From Astragalus membranaceus (Eukaryota > Streptophyta > Magnoliopsida > Fabales > Fabaceae): a stretch of 64,000 nt of DNA. The stretch spans positions 2,046,001 to 2,110,000 of the forward strand of contig JAZGSX010000010.1 in the NCBI GenBank assembly GCA_039519185.1, written 5' to 3'. A program made the translations under genes and the position numbers. Below the pieces are notes generated by a model that worked only from the letters and a program-made list of their open reading frames with translations, was not told the origin of the DNA and searched no databases. This document shows, piece by piece, positions 10,463 through 22,125 of the stretch (positions are counted from its first letter, which is position 1; every line of letters starts with the position of its first letter).

Positions 10463-11082
10463 TACATCTGCATCTTCCACTCATCATTCGAAGCATGCTT
10501 TGCCAACCGATAAAACTGCGACAACCTTTCGAACTTGGCGGTGAACTCACCCACCGACATCTCTCCTTGCCTCAGATTGATAAACTCGGCTTGCTTGCTT
10601 AACTTCATCACCGGAGGGAAAAAGTGACCAATAAACATCTCCTTGAAGTTAACCCAGGTAACAGGAGTTCCCTGGTTCACCATCAAATCATGAGCATTGG
10701 TCCACCAGGTTTGAGCATCTTCCTCGAGCATATGGGCAGCAAAAAGAACCTTCTCTTCTTCGCTGCATTGAAGAGTCCTAAAAATCTTCTCCATTGAATC
10801 CAACCAGAAATGTGCTACCATTACCTCTGGTCCTCCTTTGAAACTTTGGGGATTCATCTTCTGGAAATGAAAGTCAGCCCTATTCGGATCTTCCAGAGGA
10901 GGTTGTTGAACATTCGGTTGTTGCTGATTCATCCTCTCATGATGCATTTGAGCCATTTGAGCCACCTGCTGCTGCTGCATTTGCATCGTGTCATTCATCA
11001 TCTTCTGTTGCGTCTCGGTGACGTTCTGCATCCATTCGGTATTTGGATCAACAGGGACGCTTCTCCTACTTCCACCAGCCAT
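10463..11082 (-). pseudogene. gag: gag, 5' half, split by the LARD insertion
   Basis: N-terminal 206 codons, starting with MAGGSRRS at 11082. An upstream in-frame Met at 11103 is less likely, because the Met-Ala-Gly-Gly start is shared with the Tekay gag at 49089 and the relic at 23064. It holds a Gln/Met-rich stretch (about residues 25-55) and the retrotransposon Gag core (FWLDSMEKIF ... WWTNAHDLM ... FPPVMK ... GEFTAKFERLSQFY), which forms the particle shell. It breaks at the duplicated CCCTA. The remaining part is at 2020-2473. Confidence 0.92.
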
Positions 11083-11219
11083 GATTCTGCGAAATATGCA
11101 CAAAGTGTTTAGTTGATCAGGCTAAACGTCTAATGGCATACTAAGAGGAATCACACTTAGAGGACTTAAGAGACTCTGGAATTCTAAGCCCGACTAGGTC
11201 GAACTGCTCTGATACAAAT
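11083..11219 (-). other. Untranslated leader and primer site of gag-only unit 1
   Basis: Short leader between LTR and gag. The primer site is damaged: CTCTGATACAAATTG on the plus strand has A where the intact copy (17079-17091) has C, changing TGGTATCAG to TTGTATCAG. Confidence 0.75.
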
Positions 11220-12296
11220 TGTAACACCCCGATAATTTTGATCTTGTAGAAAATACCGAAATGCACTACTGGCATATATCACAGTACCTCCTGTTTTAAA
11301 TACTGAACACATACTAAAACTCGATGCTAAAACCCATCAAGTGCGCTTACATAACTTAACATGAGAAATACATAATATCGTTCCTTACACCTCTCAACTA
11401 GTGTTCAGTATCAAAATAGAAAGTTTGCGGAAGCGATTTACAACTTATTATACAAGTCGTACCATCGTACATCTAAGATACTGAATGAAAATACAGAGAT
11501 ACATGACATAACAAAATAAACAGCGTCAGCAACTCCTCAAGCGTCTCCATGACCATGCCTCATCATCTTCAACTTAGCCTGCAATTCTGAAAAACAACAA
11601 CATGGATTGGGTGAGACAACTTGTCTCAGTGAGTTCTATCGAGACCCCTTACTAACTCTCTCGGTTCAATTATGCTTGATTCGTTATTCTTGATTCATAA
11701 TTCATAGTCTTAATATTTGACTATGTGGCTAACATGAACGTTGTCCTCATAACCCTCATAAGCAGTTACAAGAGGCAACACCTAAACAATGAACAATGAT
11801 TTTTTAGCATGTCACCGGTCACTTGGCAAAATAAGCTCCCGGTGAACCCAATCCACTAATCGCTAGTGGGCAAACCTCATGGGGCCTAGGTTCATAGGGC
11901 TCATGACTTCCCCTCCCCTAGCACACTAAACTGAAATAGGGTCGTCACCCTAACCTGATGTATATATTTTAATATACCTTGAACAATGAGCAATGAACAG
12001 TGATCTGTGAACATAACAATGAGCTTATACTTAACATGATCTTAGTCTTAACCTAATCTTATACCTAGCATAATCTTGTCATTAGGTGATCTCACACGGA
12101 ATTACTAACGTTGTTAACTTAGCTTATAACTATCCATTACCTAGTTCACACCATAATGTATCGCCCATACTCAACATTATGATAACCTAACTTAGTCATA
12201 ATCGATCTCATGAATACCACATCGGGCCATCACATAAGCAAAGACATGAACATAACATAAAATTACTTTGGTCGTACTTGATTTCATGATACTAAT

Positions 12297-14633
12297 TGTA
12301 ACACCCCGATAAATTCTAACATATAGAATCACCGAAATGCACTAAATGGCATACATCAGAGTAACTTCCTGTTATTGAAATATTGAACACAACTAAAACA
12401 TTCGATAATACATATCAAATGGTTCTCTGAACCTCATAAACTTCCTGAAAATGCTTAAGTTCCAAAACTTAAGACTTGTACATAATCCTGGTGTTCAATA
12501 CTCAAAACATAAAGTAGCGGAAACGATTTTACAACTTAAACAACGAAAGTTATACAATCGGAACAAAGAAACAATAAACGGGACAAAGGTCTAAAACATG
12601 AAACTAGGTCTTCAATGACTCCAAGAGTCACACCAGCTAACCGTGCTTTATCGCCTTTGCTTTCCCCTGTTTCTCTGTAAAAACCACAAATATGAAGGGT
12701 GAGATAAACATTATCTCAGTGAGTCCTATCGAGACACCTTACTACTCTAGCGGTTCATTATGCCTTGTTTTGAACTCGTGGTCCTAAAAAGCAACCACGT
12801 GGAAATACATTAAGTTCCTGTAACCTTTATGCTCATGGCCCTCCTAAGCGACACATGAAGCATACAATCTTTTGTTCCATGTTTTTAGGATAACACCTCA
12901 GTCTACCTATTTTATAGGCATCTCTTTGACTTTGGTGAACCCATCCCGCTATTTCTAGTGGGGGAAACATTCTTGAGTCTAGGTTTTGGGGCTCAGGACT
13001 TCCCCTCCCCTAGTATGCTAACCTCTTAGGGTCGTCACCCTTTTTCCTCTTGTATTTATTATACAGTATATATCCATGTACCCGCAATAGGCTGTTAGTC
13101 ATTTCAGTCAAGCACCATGTATAATATCAGTCAAGTACCGTGTATAATTATTGACATATGTTCTCTCGCGTTATCTAAGTACGGTTGTCCATTTCTTTCA
13201 TAATACACAAGTTTTTCTATCGAACATGTTCAATCTCATGCCATCGGTATCTTTACATTGTTGGGGAACCTTGGGGAATGGATTAGAAGAGGATTGAAAT
13301 CATATGGAATGGATAAAAAGGTACTTTGAATTTGAAGGTCAGAAAGTATCCCACGACCCGTGCGTGTAGGCGCACGACCCGTGCGTTGTTGAACAGTTTG
13401 TAGAAGATTTCCAGAAGGATACGCACGACCCGTGCGACTAAGCGCACGATCCGTGCGTTATCCACTAAAATTGTAGAAAATTCCAGAAACATACGCACGA
13501 CCCGTGCGACTAGGCGCACGATCCGTGCGTTGTTTAAAAATCCAGTCCTTGTCGTATCAGATGGGGGCGCACGACCCGTGCTCATAGGCACACGATCCGT
13601 GCGTCTCTATCTGTTTTCCAGAAAACAGACTTTTCATGAGCTTTTCCATTCCGTTCCGATTCCAGAATCCCTTCCGATCAAGATCCAAACTCAAACACAC
13701 ATTGAAATAATATATTATAGCAATCCCAAACCATCAATCAAACGATATATGATTTAAGTCACAATCTTTTTGAGAAAACAGTTTTCAAATAGTTTCCTTT
13801 CGTTACCGGAAATACGTGACAAGAGTTTTCGAAGAGTAAAGTCTCAGAAACACCAACACATTCTCTAAGCGAGTTATAGAACTCACCCTATCGTAATGAC
13901 GACTACCGCTCAACTCGGAAGCAAGGTTCCCGAAAGACCGAAATCCCACAAACGATCCCCGATAGGCTTCCAACTTCGAACTCAAACTCACCCTTATCGA
14001 AACAGCCACTGAACCTCTTCTAATCTACTCAAATACAGAAGGTAGGTTCTGGTTTTACTTCAAGCTAGCCTTGTCTTTGACATGCAAGCTTCCAATCTTC
14101 TCAAAAACCCCTTTTTCTCATTTGGAGCTTTGATGTTTCAAAAATGGTGAAATGGGAAAGGAGGTGAATGAGTAGTCAAAAGTGGTACCAATGTGAAGAG
14201 AATGAAAAATGGAGGCGAATGGTGTTAATATGACTTACATGCAAGCTGAATCCATGAACTTCTCTCCTCTCCTTCTTCCTCTCCCTTGCTCGACTTTCTC
14301 TCCTCTCTCTCTTCTTACCTCTTTGCTGTTTTTCAGAATATGAAGAAAAATGAAGTGTGGGGGAGTGTTGTGGTCAGCTGAAGGGTAGCTACTTAAGGAT
14401 GAGAAAAGACCCTTCTACCCTCCCTCATTAGCATCTCATTTAACTCACCACTAATCCAATACTTACACTCAAGTCTCCACACTCAGCGTAACTACTAATT
14501 ATGTTTTCATAAAAATGTGATTTATCTATTTGATCCATGATACCATTTTATAACTATCATAATTATGCTCACTAAACAACTTAACCTCATGCTAATTTAA
14601 TTAAATCTAATTAGCTAATTAGGGGATGTTACA
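12297..14633 (-). mobile_element. Solo Tekay-type LTR with target duplication CTAAT
   Basis: A 2337-bp LTR of the same family as element E (42294-44673), beginning TGTAACACCCCGATAAATTC and ending GGGGATGTTACA. It is flanked by CTAAT at 12292-12296 and 14634-14638, with no internal sequence. It is the product of recombination between the two LTRs of a full element. It carries the donor/acceptor-like pair at 13886/12675, the stem-loop 12700-12718 and the palindrome array 13350-13604. Confidence 0.94.
13350..13604 (-). repeat. Four pairs of CGCACG-N3-CGTGCG palindromes
   Basis: Eight 15-bp units in four pairs. Within a pair the first usually has spacer ACC and the second ATC (plus sense), about 22 bp start to start, with linkers like ACTAAG or ACTAGG. 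Because linkers are flanked by CGTGCG and CGCACG, the array can also pair in a second register. Confidence 0.88.
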
Positions 14634-15882
14634 CTAATATGTTTCAATCCTTGGGAAACCTTGAGGAGTGGATTAGAAGGGACTTAGGACCAATCGGAAT
14701 GACTAAGGGCATAGTTTAAAATTGGGTACCAGGAAGGGACACATGATCCATCGTGAGTACCAGAACCTCACGCACGACCCGTGCCCAAGGGCGCACGATC
14801 CGTGCGTGACTACCAGTATTTCAGAAAAGTCAGTTTTCGTGTTTTCTCGTCCATTCCGATCGTTCCCGTATCCATTCCGATTCACATCCAAACTTAATAA
14901 TACATCAAAACAGTCATGGAAGCCAATCAATCATCACATAGCAATCAACAATCATAACAACAATCAACGATTTAACGTAATCAAACACATAACTTAAAGA
15001 TTCATCCATGTTTTCAAAAAACGGTTCAATACCGGTTTTCATAACTTACGAGACCAAAACTCGAAACATAACACACATGATTATAACATCCTAGTGAGTA
15101 TAGAACTCACCTATTTGCCGATACTCCAATGATTCAACCGTTCTCGAGAACCACGAACTCTCCTCGGACTCGATCACAACACCAACTCACGAACTATCTC
15201 CGAAATCGCTCTGACACACCTCCCCACTGAAACCCAACTACTGAGATGATGCCGAAGGTTGCTCTAATTCGAAATGTGGTTGCTGAAATTGGTGCTAAGG
15301 CTCACAAAGAAGACATGCAAGGTCAGATTTTGCAATTTGGCTAAGTGGAGCTTGGTTGGGCTTCAATGGTAATTTGGAAAGGGAGGAGTTTCTGAGACGG
15401 AAAAATGGTATCAATAGAATGGAGGGAGTGAACTGATCATTTTGGTACCCATGGATTTAACATGCATTAAGATTTGGGAATATCTTCTCCTCTCTTTTCC
15501 CTTCTCCCTCTCGCAACTCTCTCTTCTCTTCCCTCTTCTTTCTTCTGATTTTTCTTTCACAATTTGGACTGTGTTATCTTCTTTGGTTCAGCTGGAAGAA
15601 GAGCTTATATAGGGTAAGGTACAAGGACGAAAATGCCCCTCACTTACTAACTCTATTCCATATGAATCCTCTCACTCCTAATCACCCTAACTTAACTTAA
15701 TTAAATACTCAATCACATACAATTCCATACCTAACTAATCAAACAAGTCATTTTCAATTTAAATAATTTCAATCAATGAAATAAATCATTGATAATTAGT
15801 ATTATGCCAATATAATTAAATGGCACAAATAGGGGATGTTACATTCACCCCAACTTTTAAAAATTTTGTCCCCAAGATTGGA

Positions 15883-16956
15883 CTAAGAAATACCTTTCGC
15901 CGAACTGTCGCCAGCTTTGCCCTTCTGAGCGTCCATCACATAGATTCTTCCACGGGCGGGAGTTGCATTATCTTCTCTGCTCCTTTTCTTCGCTGGACAC
16001 TCGTGAGCGTAATGCCCTTCGCCTTTGCAGTAATAGCACACAGTTGACCCCAGGCGACACTCTCCACCGTGAGGCTTTCCGCATTTCGAACACTTAACGA
16101 ACCTTGGAGATTCAGACACCACTGCTTGCTTTCCTTTGCTGGAGTTACCCTTTGGCTCCTCACTTGGGGTTGGCAATTCTAATGTCTTTTTCTTTTCCTT
16201 CCGATAAGCTTTCCTTTCTTCATACATCCTGTTGAGATCTGCCTCTGCAACATAAGCTTGCTGCACCAATCCAGCATAACTAGTCATGGCATAAGAGCTA
16301 AGACCTTGGGCCACATCAGCACGAAGACTTGCCCTATACATCTGCATCTTCCACTCATCATTCGGAGCATGCTTTGCCGACTGATAAAACTGCGACAACC
16401 TTTCGAACTTGGCGGTGAACTCACCCACCGACATCTCTCCTTGCCTCAGATTGATAAACTCGGCTTGCTGGCTTAACTTCATCACCGGAGGGAAAAAGTG
16501 ACCAATAAACATCTCCTTGACGTTAACCCAGGTAACAGGAGGTCCCTGGTTCACCATCAAATCATGAGCATTGGTCCACCAGGTTTGAGCATCTTCCTCG
16601 AGCATATGGGCGGCAAAAAGAACCTTCTCTTCTTCGCTGCATTGAAGAGTCCTAAAAATCTTCTCCATTGAATCCAACCAGAAATGTGCTACCATTACCT
16701 CTGGTCCTCCTTTGAAACTTTGGGGATTCATCTTCTGGAAACGAAAGTCAGCCCTAATCAGATCTTCCAGAGGAGGTTGTTGAACATTCGGTTGTTGCTG
16801 ATTCATCCTCTCATGATGCATTTGAGCCATTTGAGCCACCTGCTGCTGCTGCATTTGCATCGTGTCATTCATCATCTTCTGTTGCGTCTCGGTGACGTTC
16901 TGCATCCATTCAGTATTTGGATCAACAGGGACGCTTCTCCTACTTCCACCAGCCAT
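15883..16956 (-). CDS. gag: Gag protein, intact, of a gag-only element
   Basis: A 357-residue capsid-nucleocapsid protein of the Ty3/gypsy Tekay type. Start chosen at MAGGSRRS (16956) because the same start motif opens the other Tekay gags here; an in-frame Met seven codons upstream would give 364 residues. Order: Gln/Met-rich N-terminal stretch (about 20-60), Gag core with FWLDSMEKIF (about 97-106), WWTNAHDLM, GEMSVGEFTAKFERLSQFYQ, basic linker, then two knuckles, CSKCGKPHGGEC and CYYCKGEGHYAHEC (about 285-325). It stops right where full elements continue into protease. It could form particles that package its own RNA but needs RT and integrase in trans. No frameshift or stop is seen, so it may still be translated. 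Confidence 0.93.
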   Translation of the reverse strand: MAGGSRRSVPVDPNTEWMQNVTETQQKMMNDTMQMQQQQVAQMAQMHHERMNQQQPNVQQPPLEDLIRADFRFQKMNPQSFKGGPEVMVAHFWLDSMEKIFRTLQCSEEEKVLFAAHMLEEDAQTWWTNAHDLMVNQGPPVTWVNVKEMFIGHFFPPVMKLSQQAEFINLRQGEMSVGEFTAKFERLSQFYQSAKHAPNDEWKMQMYRASLRADVAQGLSSYAMTSYAGLVQQAYVAEADLNRMYEERKAYRKEKKKTLELPTPSEEPKGNSSKGKQAVVSESPRFVKCSKCGKPHGGECRLGSTVCYYCKGEGHYAHECPAKKRSREDNATPARGRIYVMDAQKGKAGDSSAKGIS

Positions 16957-17078
16957 GATTCTGCGAAATATGCACAAAGTATTTAGTTGATCAGGCTAAA
17001 CGTCTAATCGCATACTAAGAGGAATCACACTTAGAGGACTTAAGAGACTCTGGAATTCTAAGCCCGACTAGGTCGAAC

Positions 17079-17091
17079 TGCTCTGATACCA
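17079..17091 (-). other. Primer-binding site (initiator tRNA-Met), gag-only unit 2
   Basis: Minus strand TGGTATCAGAGCA two bases inside the 5' LTR. Intact, unlike the unit 1 copy. Confidence 0.9.
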
Positions 17092-17093
17092 AT

Positions 17094-19602
17094 TGTAACA
17101 CCCCGATAATTTCGATCTTGTAGAAAATACCGAAATGCACTACTGGCATATATCACAGTACCTCCTGTTTTAAATACTGAACACATACTAAAACTCGATG
17201 CTAAAACCCATCAAGTGCGCTTACATAACTTAACATGAGAAATACATAATATCGTTCCTTACACCTCTCAACTAGTGTTCAGTATCAAAATAGAAAGTTT
17301 GCGGAAGCGATTTACAACTTATTATACAAGTCGTACCATCGTACATCTAAGATACTGAATGAAAATACAGAGATACATGACATAACAAAATAAACAGCGT
17401 CAGCAACTCCTCAAGCGTCTCCATGACCATGCCTCATCATCTTCAACTTAGCCTGCAATTCTGAAAAACAACAATAGAAAGTTTGCGGAAGCGATTTACA
17501 ACTTATTATACAAGTCGTACCATCGTACATCTAAGATACTGAATGAAAATACAGAGATACATGACATAACAAAATAAACAGCGTCAGCAACTCCTCAAGC
17601 GTCTCCATGACCATGCCTCATCATCTTCAACTTAGCCTGCAATTCTGAAAAACAACAACATGGATTGGGTGAGACAACTTGTCTCAGTGAGTTCTATCGA
17701 GACCCCTTACTAACTCTCTCGGTTCAATTATGCTTGATTCGTTATTCTTGATTCATAATTCATAGTCTTAATATTTAACTATGTGGCTAACATGAACGTT
17801 GTCCTCATAACCCTCATAAGCAGTTACAAGAGGCAACACCTGAACAATGAACAATGATTTTTTAGCATGTCACCGGTCACTTGGCAAAATAAGCTCCCGG
17901 TGAACCCAATCCACTAATCGCTAGTGGGCAAACCTCATGGGGCCTAGGTTCATAGGGCTCATGACTTCCCCTCCCCTAGCACACTAAACTGAAATAGGGT
18001 CGTCACCCTAACCTGATGTATATATTTTAATATACCTTGAACAATGGGCAATGAACAGTGATCTGTGAACATAACAATCAGCTTATACTTAACATGATCT
18101 TAATCTTAACCTAATCTTATACTTAGCATAATCTTGTCATTAGGTGATCTCACACGGAATTACTAACGTTGTTAACTTAGCTTATAACTATCCATTACCT
18201 AGTCCACACCATAATGTATCGCCCATACTCAACATTATGATAACCTAACTTAGTCATAATCGATCTCATGAATACCACATCGGGCCATCACATAAGCAAA
18301 GACATGAACATAACATAAAATTACTTTGATCGTACTTGATTTCATGATACTAATATGTTTCCATCCTTGGGAAACCTTGAGGAGTGGATTAGAAGGGACT
18401 TAGGACCAATCGGAATGACTAAGGGCATAGTTTAAAATTGGGTACCAGCAAGGGACACACGATCCGTGCGCCTTGGCGCACGATCCGTGCTCAATTTTGA
18501 GAAAATCCATCGTGAGTACCAGAACCTCACGCACGACCCGTGCCCAGGGGCGCACGATCCGTGCGTGACTACCAGTATTTCAGAAAAGTCAGTTTTCGTG
18601 TTTTCTCATCCATTCCAATCGTTCGCGTATCCATTCCGATTCACATCCAAACTTAAGAATACATCAAAACAGTCATGGAAGCCAGTCAATCATCACATAG
18701 CAATCAACAATCATAACAACAATCAACGATTTAACGTAATCAAACACATAATTTAACGATTCATCCATGTTTTCAAAAAACGGTTCAATACCAGTTTTCA
18801 CAACTTACGAAACCAAAACTCGAAACATAACACACATGATTATAACATCCTAGTGAGTATAGAACTCACCTATTTGCCGATACTCCAATGATTCAACCGT
18901 TCCCGAGAACCACGAACTCTCCTCGGACTCGATCACAACACCAACTCACGATCTATCTCTGAAATCACTCTGACACACCTCCCCACTGAAACCCAACTAC
19001 TGAGATGATGCCGAAGGTTGCTCTAATTCGAAATGTGGTTGCTGAAATTGGTGCTAAGGCTCACAATGAAGACATGCAAGGTCAGATTTTGCAATTTGGC
19101 TAAGTGGAGCTTGGTTGGGCTTCAGTGGTGATTTGGAAAGGGAGGAGTTTCTGAGATGGAAAAATGGTATCAATAGAATGGAGGGAGTGAACTGATCATT
19201 TTGGTACCCATGGATTTAACATGCATTAAGATTTGGGAATATCTTCTCCTCTCTTTTCCCTTCTCCCTCTCGCAACTCTCTCTTCTCTTCCCTCTTCTTT
19301 CTTCTGATTTTTCTTTCACAATTTGGACTGTGTTATCTTCTTTGGTTCAGCTGGAAGAAGAGCTTATATAGGGTAAGGTACAAGGACGAAAATGCCCCTC
19401 ACTTACTAACTCTATTCCATATGACTCCTCTCACTCCTAATCACCCTAACTTAACTTAATTAAATACTCAATCACATACAATTCCATACTTAACTAATCA
19501 AACAAGTCATTTTCAATTTAAATAATTTCAATCAATGAAATAAATCACTGATAATTAGTATTATGCCAATATAATTAAATAGCACAAATAGGGGATGTTA
19601 CA
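17094..19602 (-). repeat. Right LTR of the gag-only array, with internal 184-bp duplication
   Basis: 2509-bp LTR, TGTAACACCCC to GGGGATGTTACA. It is longer than its sisters because 17291-17474 is directly repeated at 17475-17658, which doubles the acceptor-like site (at about 17460 and 17645). CGCACG array at 18456-18562, TATA at about 19363-19370. It is the 5' LTR of unit 2 and abuts a third, truncated interior. Confidence 0.93.
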
Positions 19603-19797
19603 GTCACCCCAACTTTTAAAAAATTTGTCCTCAAAATTGGACTAAGAAATACCTTTCGCCGAACTGTCGCCAGCTTTGCCCTTCTGAGCGTCCATCACAT
19701 AGATTCTTCCACGGGCGGGAGTTGCATTATCTTCTCTGCTCCTTTTCTTCGCTGGACACTCGTGAGCGTAATGCCCTTCGCCTTCGCTGGACACCCC
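19603..19797 (-). pseudogene. gag: Third gag-only interior, truncated (gag 3' end only)
   Basis: Purine tract plus the last gag codons (from the AKKRSRED region to the stop), matching 15844-16030. At about 19785-19797 the match jumps to the start of another element's interior (ACCCCAACTTTTAAAATTTTGTCC), a recombination junction. This is the third internal unit of the tandem array. Confidence 0.85.
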
Positions 19798-20414
19798 AAC
19801 TTTTAAAATTTTGTCCTCAAAATTGACAAAACGTACCTCAATCGAACAGATCGGGATATTTCACCCGCATGTTCTCCTCTACTTCCCATGTCGCTTCGTC
19901 AGGTGACGCACCGTCCCAAAGCCCCTTGACAATAGGAATTGATCTCGTCCGGAGTGTGTTCTCGCCACGTTCGATGATTCTGATCGGAGTAGGCTGATAA
20001 GACAAATCCGGTCTGATGTCGACCGCTTCATAACTTAAGGGTTGATTCGGATAATGAATATACTTCCTTAACTGCGATACATGAAACACATCATGTAATC
20101 TGGACAATTCTGGAGGTAATGCAATGCGATATGCTACTGGCCCACTTCTGTCGCAATGCGATACCGGTCCCGATGGTTGGAGAAAGTTTCAAAAAGACAT
20201 GGTCTCTTTCTTTGAATTCTAACGGTCTTCTTCTCTTATCCGGATAACTCTTCTGTCGACTCTGCGCGGCTTTCATCCTTTCTCTTATCTGACGGATCTT
20301 CTCCGTAATCTCACGGACCAAATCCGGTCCCAACACTCTCTGCACACCTATATCCCACCAGCACAATGGTGTTCTACACTTCCTTCCATACAGGGCTTCA
20401 TATGGAGCCATTCA
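19798..20414 (-). pseudogene. pol: Tekay integrase C-terminus and chromodomain fragment
   Basis: The 3' end of a Tekay pol gene, homologous to 44690-45345. The integrase tail (MAPYEALYGRKCRTPLCWW to the HVFLKLSPT region) is frameshifted at about 20150-20100, where part of the GPY/F module is lost. It is followed by SRLHDVFHVSQLRKYIH and a chromodomain (IPIVKGLWDGASPDEATWEVEENMR, 19838-19920 region). Chromodomains in this lineage direct integration to modified chromatin. The fragment is cut on the right by the LTR at 20415. Confidence 0.88.
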
Positions 20415-20995
20415 TGTAACACCCTTTTTTCACCCATCGTTTATTCATAAGTTATCAGAGTTTTTCGCGCCAAAAGAGTGTCGCATTTTTCAACGTAAAA
20501 CAAAACCTCGTAGTTTTCTCAAAACATGCAGCGGAACTATTCAACATCGTTAAAAACATCAACAACCGACAAAGTGCAAAGTGCACCAATTACTAAAAGA
20601 TTCAACATCAACCGAAATATAATTAAAAACAGTAATCGACCCTTCCCCAAGTGCTACCTATCAGAGCAGACGACACCAAGAAAAAGGAAAACTACAATCT
20701 TCACTCGGACTCACCTATAAAGTAACAACCACAAAAAGGGGTGAGATTCCATACAATATAAGAAGTGTATGAAAGACCACATACAAATCTCAAGACATCA
20801 ATTAATCACAGCAAGCAACATCACTCTTACCAGTTAATAACTGCTAAGTATACATTAACACGTCACTTTCACAACAACACATCACTTTAACAACACATCA
20901 CAATGGCCAAACAACTTTATTCAATCAGTCGTGCAATATGAATGCGATATGAGACTCAAGCAATGCACATGCATGTGGTACCAACCTACGTCACT

Positions 20996-21255
20996 GGCCA
21001 AAGGCCTAATTTCCGTCACTGGCACAAGGGCCTAAAATATCGTCGCTGGCCAAAGGCCTAATTTTCTCACCGTTGGCACAAGGCCTAATGTTCATGGTAT
21101 GCATGCGACTCAATGATGTATGCACAACAGTCAAACAATCACACATCAACGTCACTGGCCATAGGCCTAAATCACATCACTGGCCGAAGGGCCTAAAATA
21201 TAGACAACGCTGGCCATAGGCCTACGACATCGAACAACGCTGGCCAACGGCCGTC
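20996..21255 (-). repeat. Stem-loops GGCC-TTT/TAT-GGCC in LTR C
   Basis: Seven or so imperfect copies, element sense AGGCCTTTGGCCAGTGACG or AGGCCTATGGCCAGTG. Two longer-loop copies (GGCCCTTGTGCC) are interspersed. The position is equivalent to the UUCG stem-loops of the LARD LTR. Confidence 0.8.
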
Positions 21256-21602
21256 ACAACAAAACAGCTCAAAGGTGTGGGCCATTCGGCGGTACCCACG
21301 ACAACACAAACAACACAACATCTTCAGCAATTAACAGCTCTCAACCACAACACTTTTCCAAAACATTTAGGGTTGACGACCACTTTTTGAAAAAGACACC
21401 GGAGACGCCTCATGGGCATCCCGGACACCAAAACAACTCCAGGGAACAATGTTAGAAAAATAGTTCATAATGCCTTAAAATTAGAGTATCCAGTTAGGCA
21501 CCTGGATAAGTTTTCCAAAACATTTTGAAACGCTTCAATCGGACTCCCGAGTCAAAAGTTATTTCGAAAACAGTTTAGGAGAAAAACTAAGACATCCTGA
21601 AA

Positions 21603-22125
21603 ATGGCGCCCAGCAACAGGGATCCAGGCGCAGGAAACTGGCGCAGGCACTGGCGCAGGATTGGGCGCCTAGAGAGGGGGATCCAACCAAATTTTCGCAA
21701 AAGTGAACAGTTCGCACCGGAGCAAGAATGGAATGACTCAATATGATTAGGCAAGGCATCCAGCAAAGGCACGGACCAAATCACCAAGAGAAACAGAATA
21801 GGGCTTGGCGCCCATGGGTAGGGATCCGAAGACAGCAACACAAAACAGAATGGCAACACAGCACAGCAAACTGGCGCCCAGGGGAGGGGCGCCTAGTGAC
21901 CATCCAAAAAAATGCTGTTTTTTGACCAAACCCAACGCCCTCAACACCCAAACAATATCACCATACGGAAACACAACTTGGGAACGCAACGCGGGCAGCC
22001 AAAATTAGGCGCCCTTGGCGCCCATACACTAGGAACCACACGCAACACAGCGCCACCCAGGGAACATGGCGCCCAGGCACAGGGCGCCTAACTCAGCAAC
22101 TAGAACATTGGCGCCCATGGCGCCC
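21603..22125 (-). repeat. GGCGCC palindromes in LTR C
   Basis: Scattered GGCGCC and AGGCGCCCAG-like units (for example GGCGCCCAGGGGAGGGGCGCC at about 21873-21893). The open frames across them are chance. Confidence 0.82.

Larger units (their letters stand above)
11220..15843 (-). repeat. Shared middle LTR of the gag-only array, split by a solo LTR
   Basis: LTR segments 11220-12296 and 14639-15843 form one LTR of about 2.28 kb, broken by the solo LTR at 12297-14633. It serves as the 5' LTR of unit 1 and the 3' LTR of unit 2, so the two elements share it. Ends TGTAACACCCC and GGGGATGTTACA. The CGCACG array here is reduced to one pair (14767-14808). TATA at about 15604-15611. Confidence 0.92.
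15844..17093 (-). mobile_element. Internal region of gag-only unit 2, intact (1250 bp)
   Basis: Complete interior between the LTRs at 11220-15843 and 17094-19602: purine tract (about 15844-15858), a single gag frame, leader and primer site. No protease, RT, RNase H or integrase remains; the sequence passes from the end of gag straight into the Tekay-type tail (GAGGACAAAATT style; here GGGGACAAAATT). This matches the published TR-GAG class of non-autonomous elements. Confidence 0.9.
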
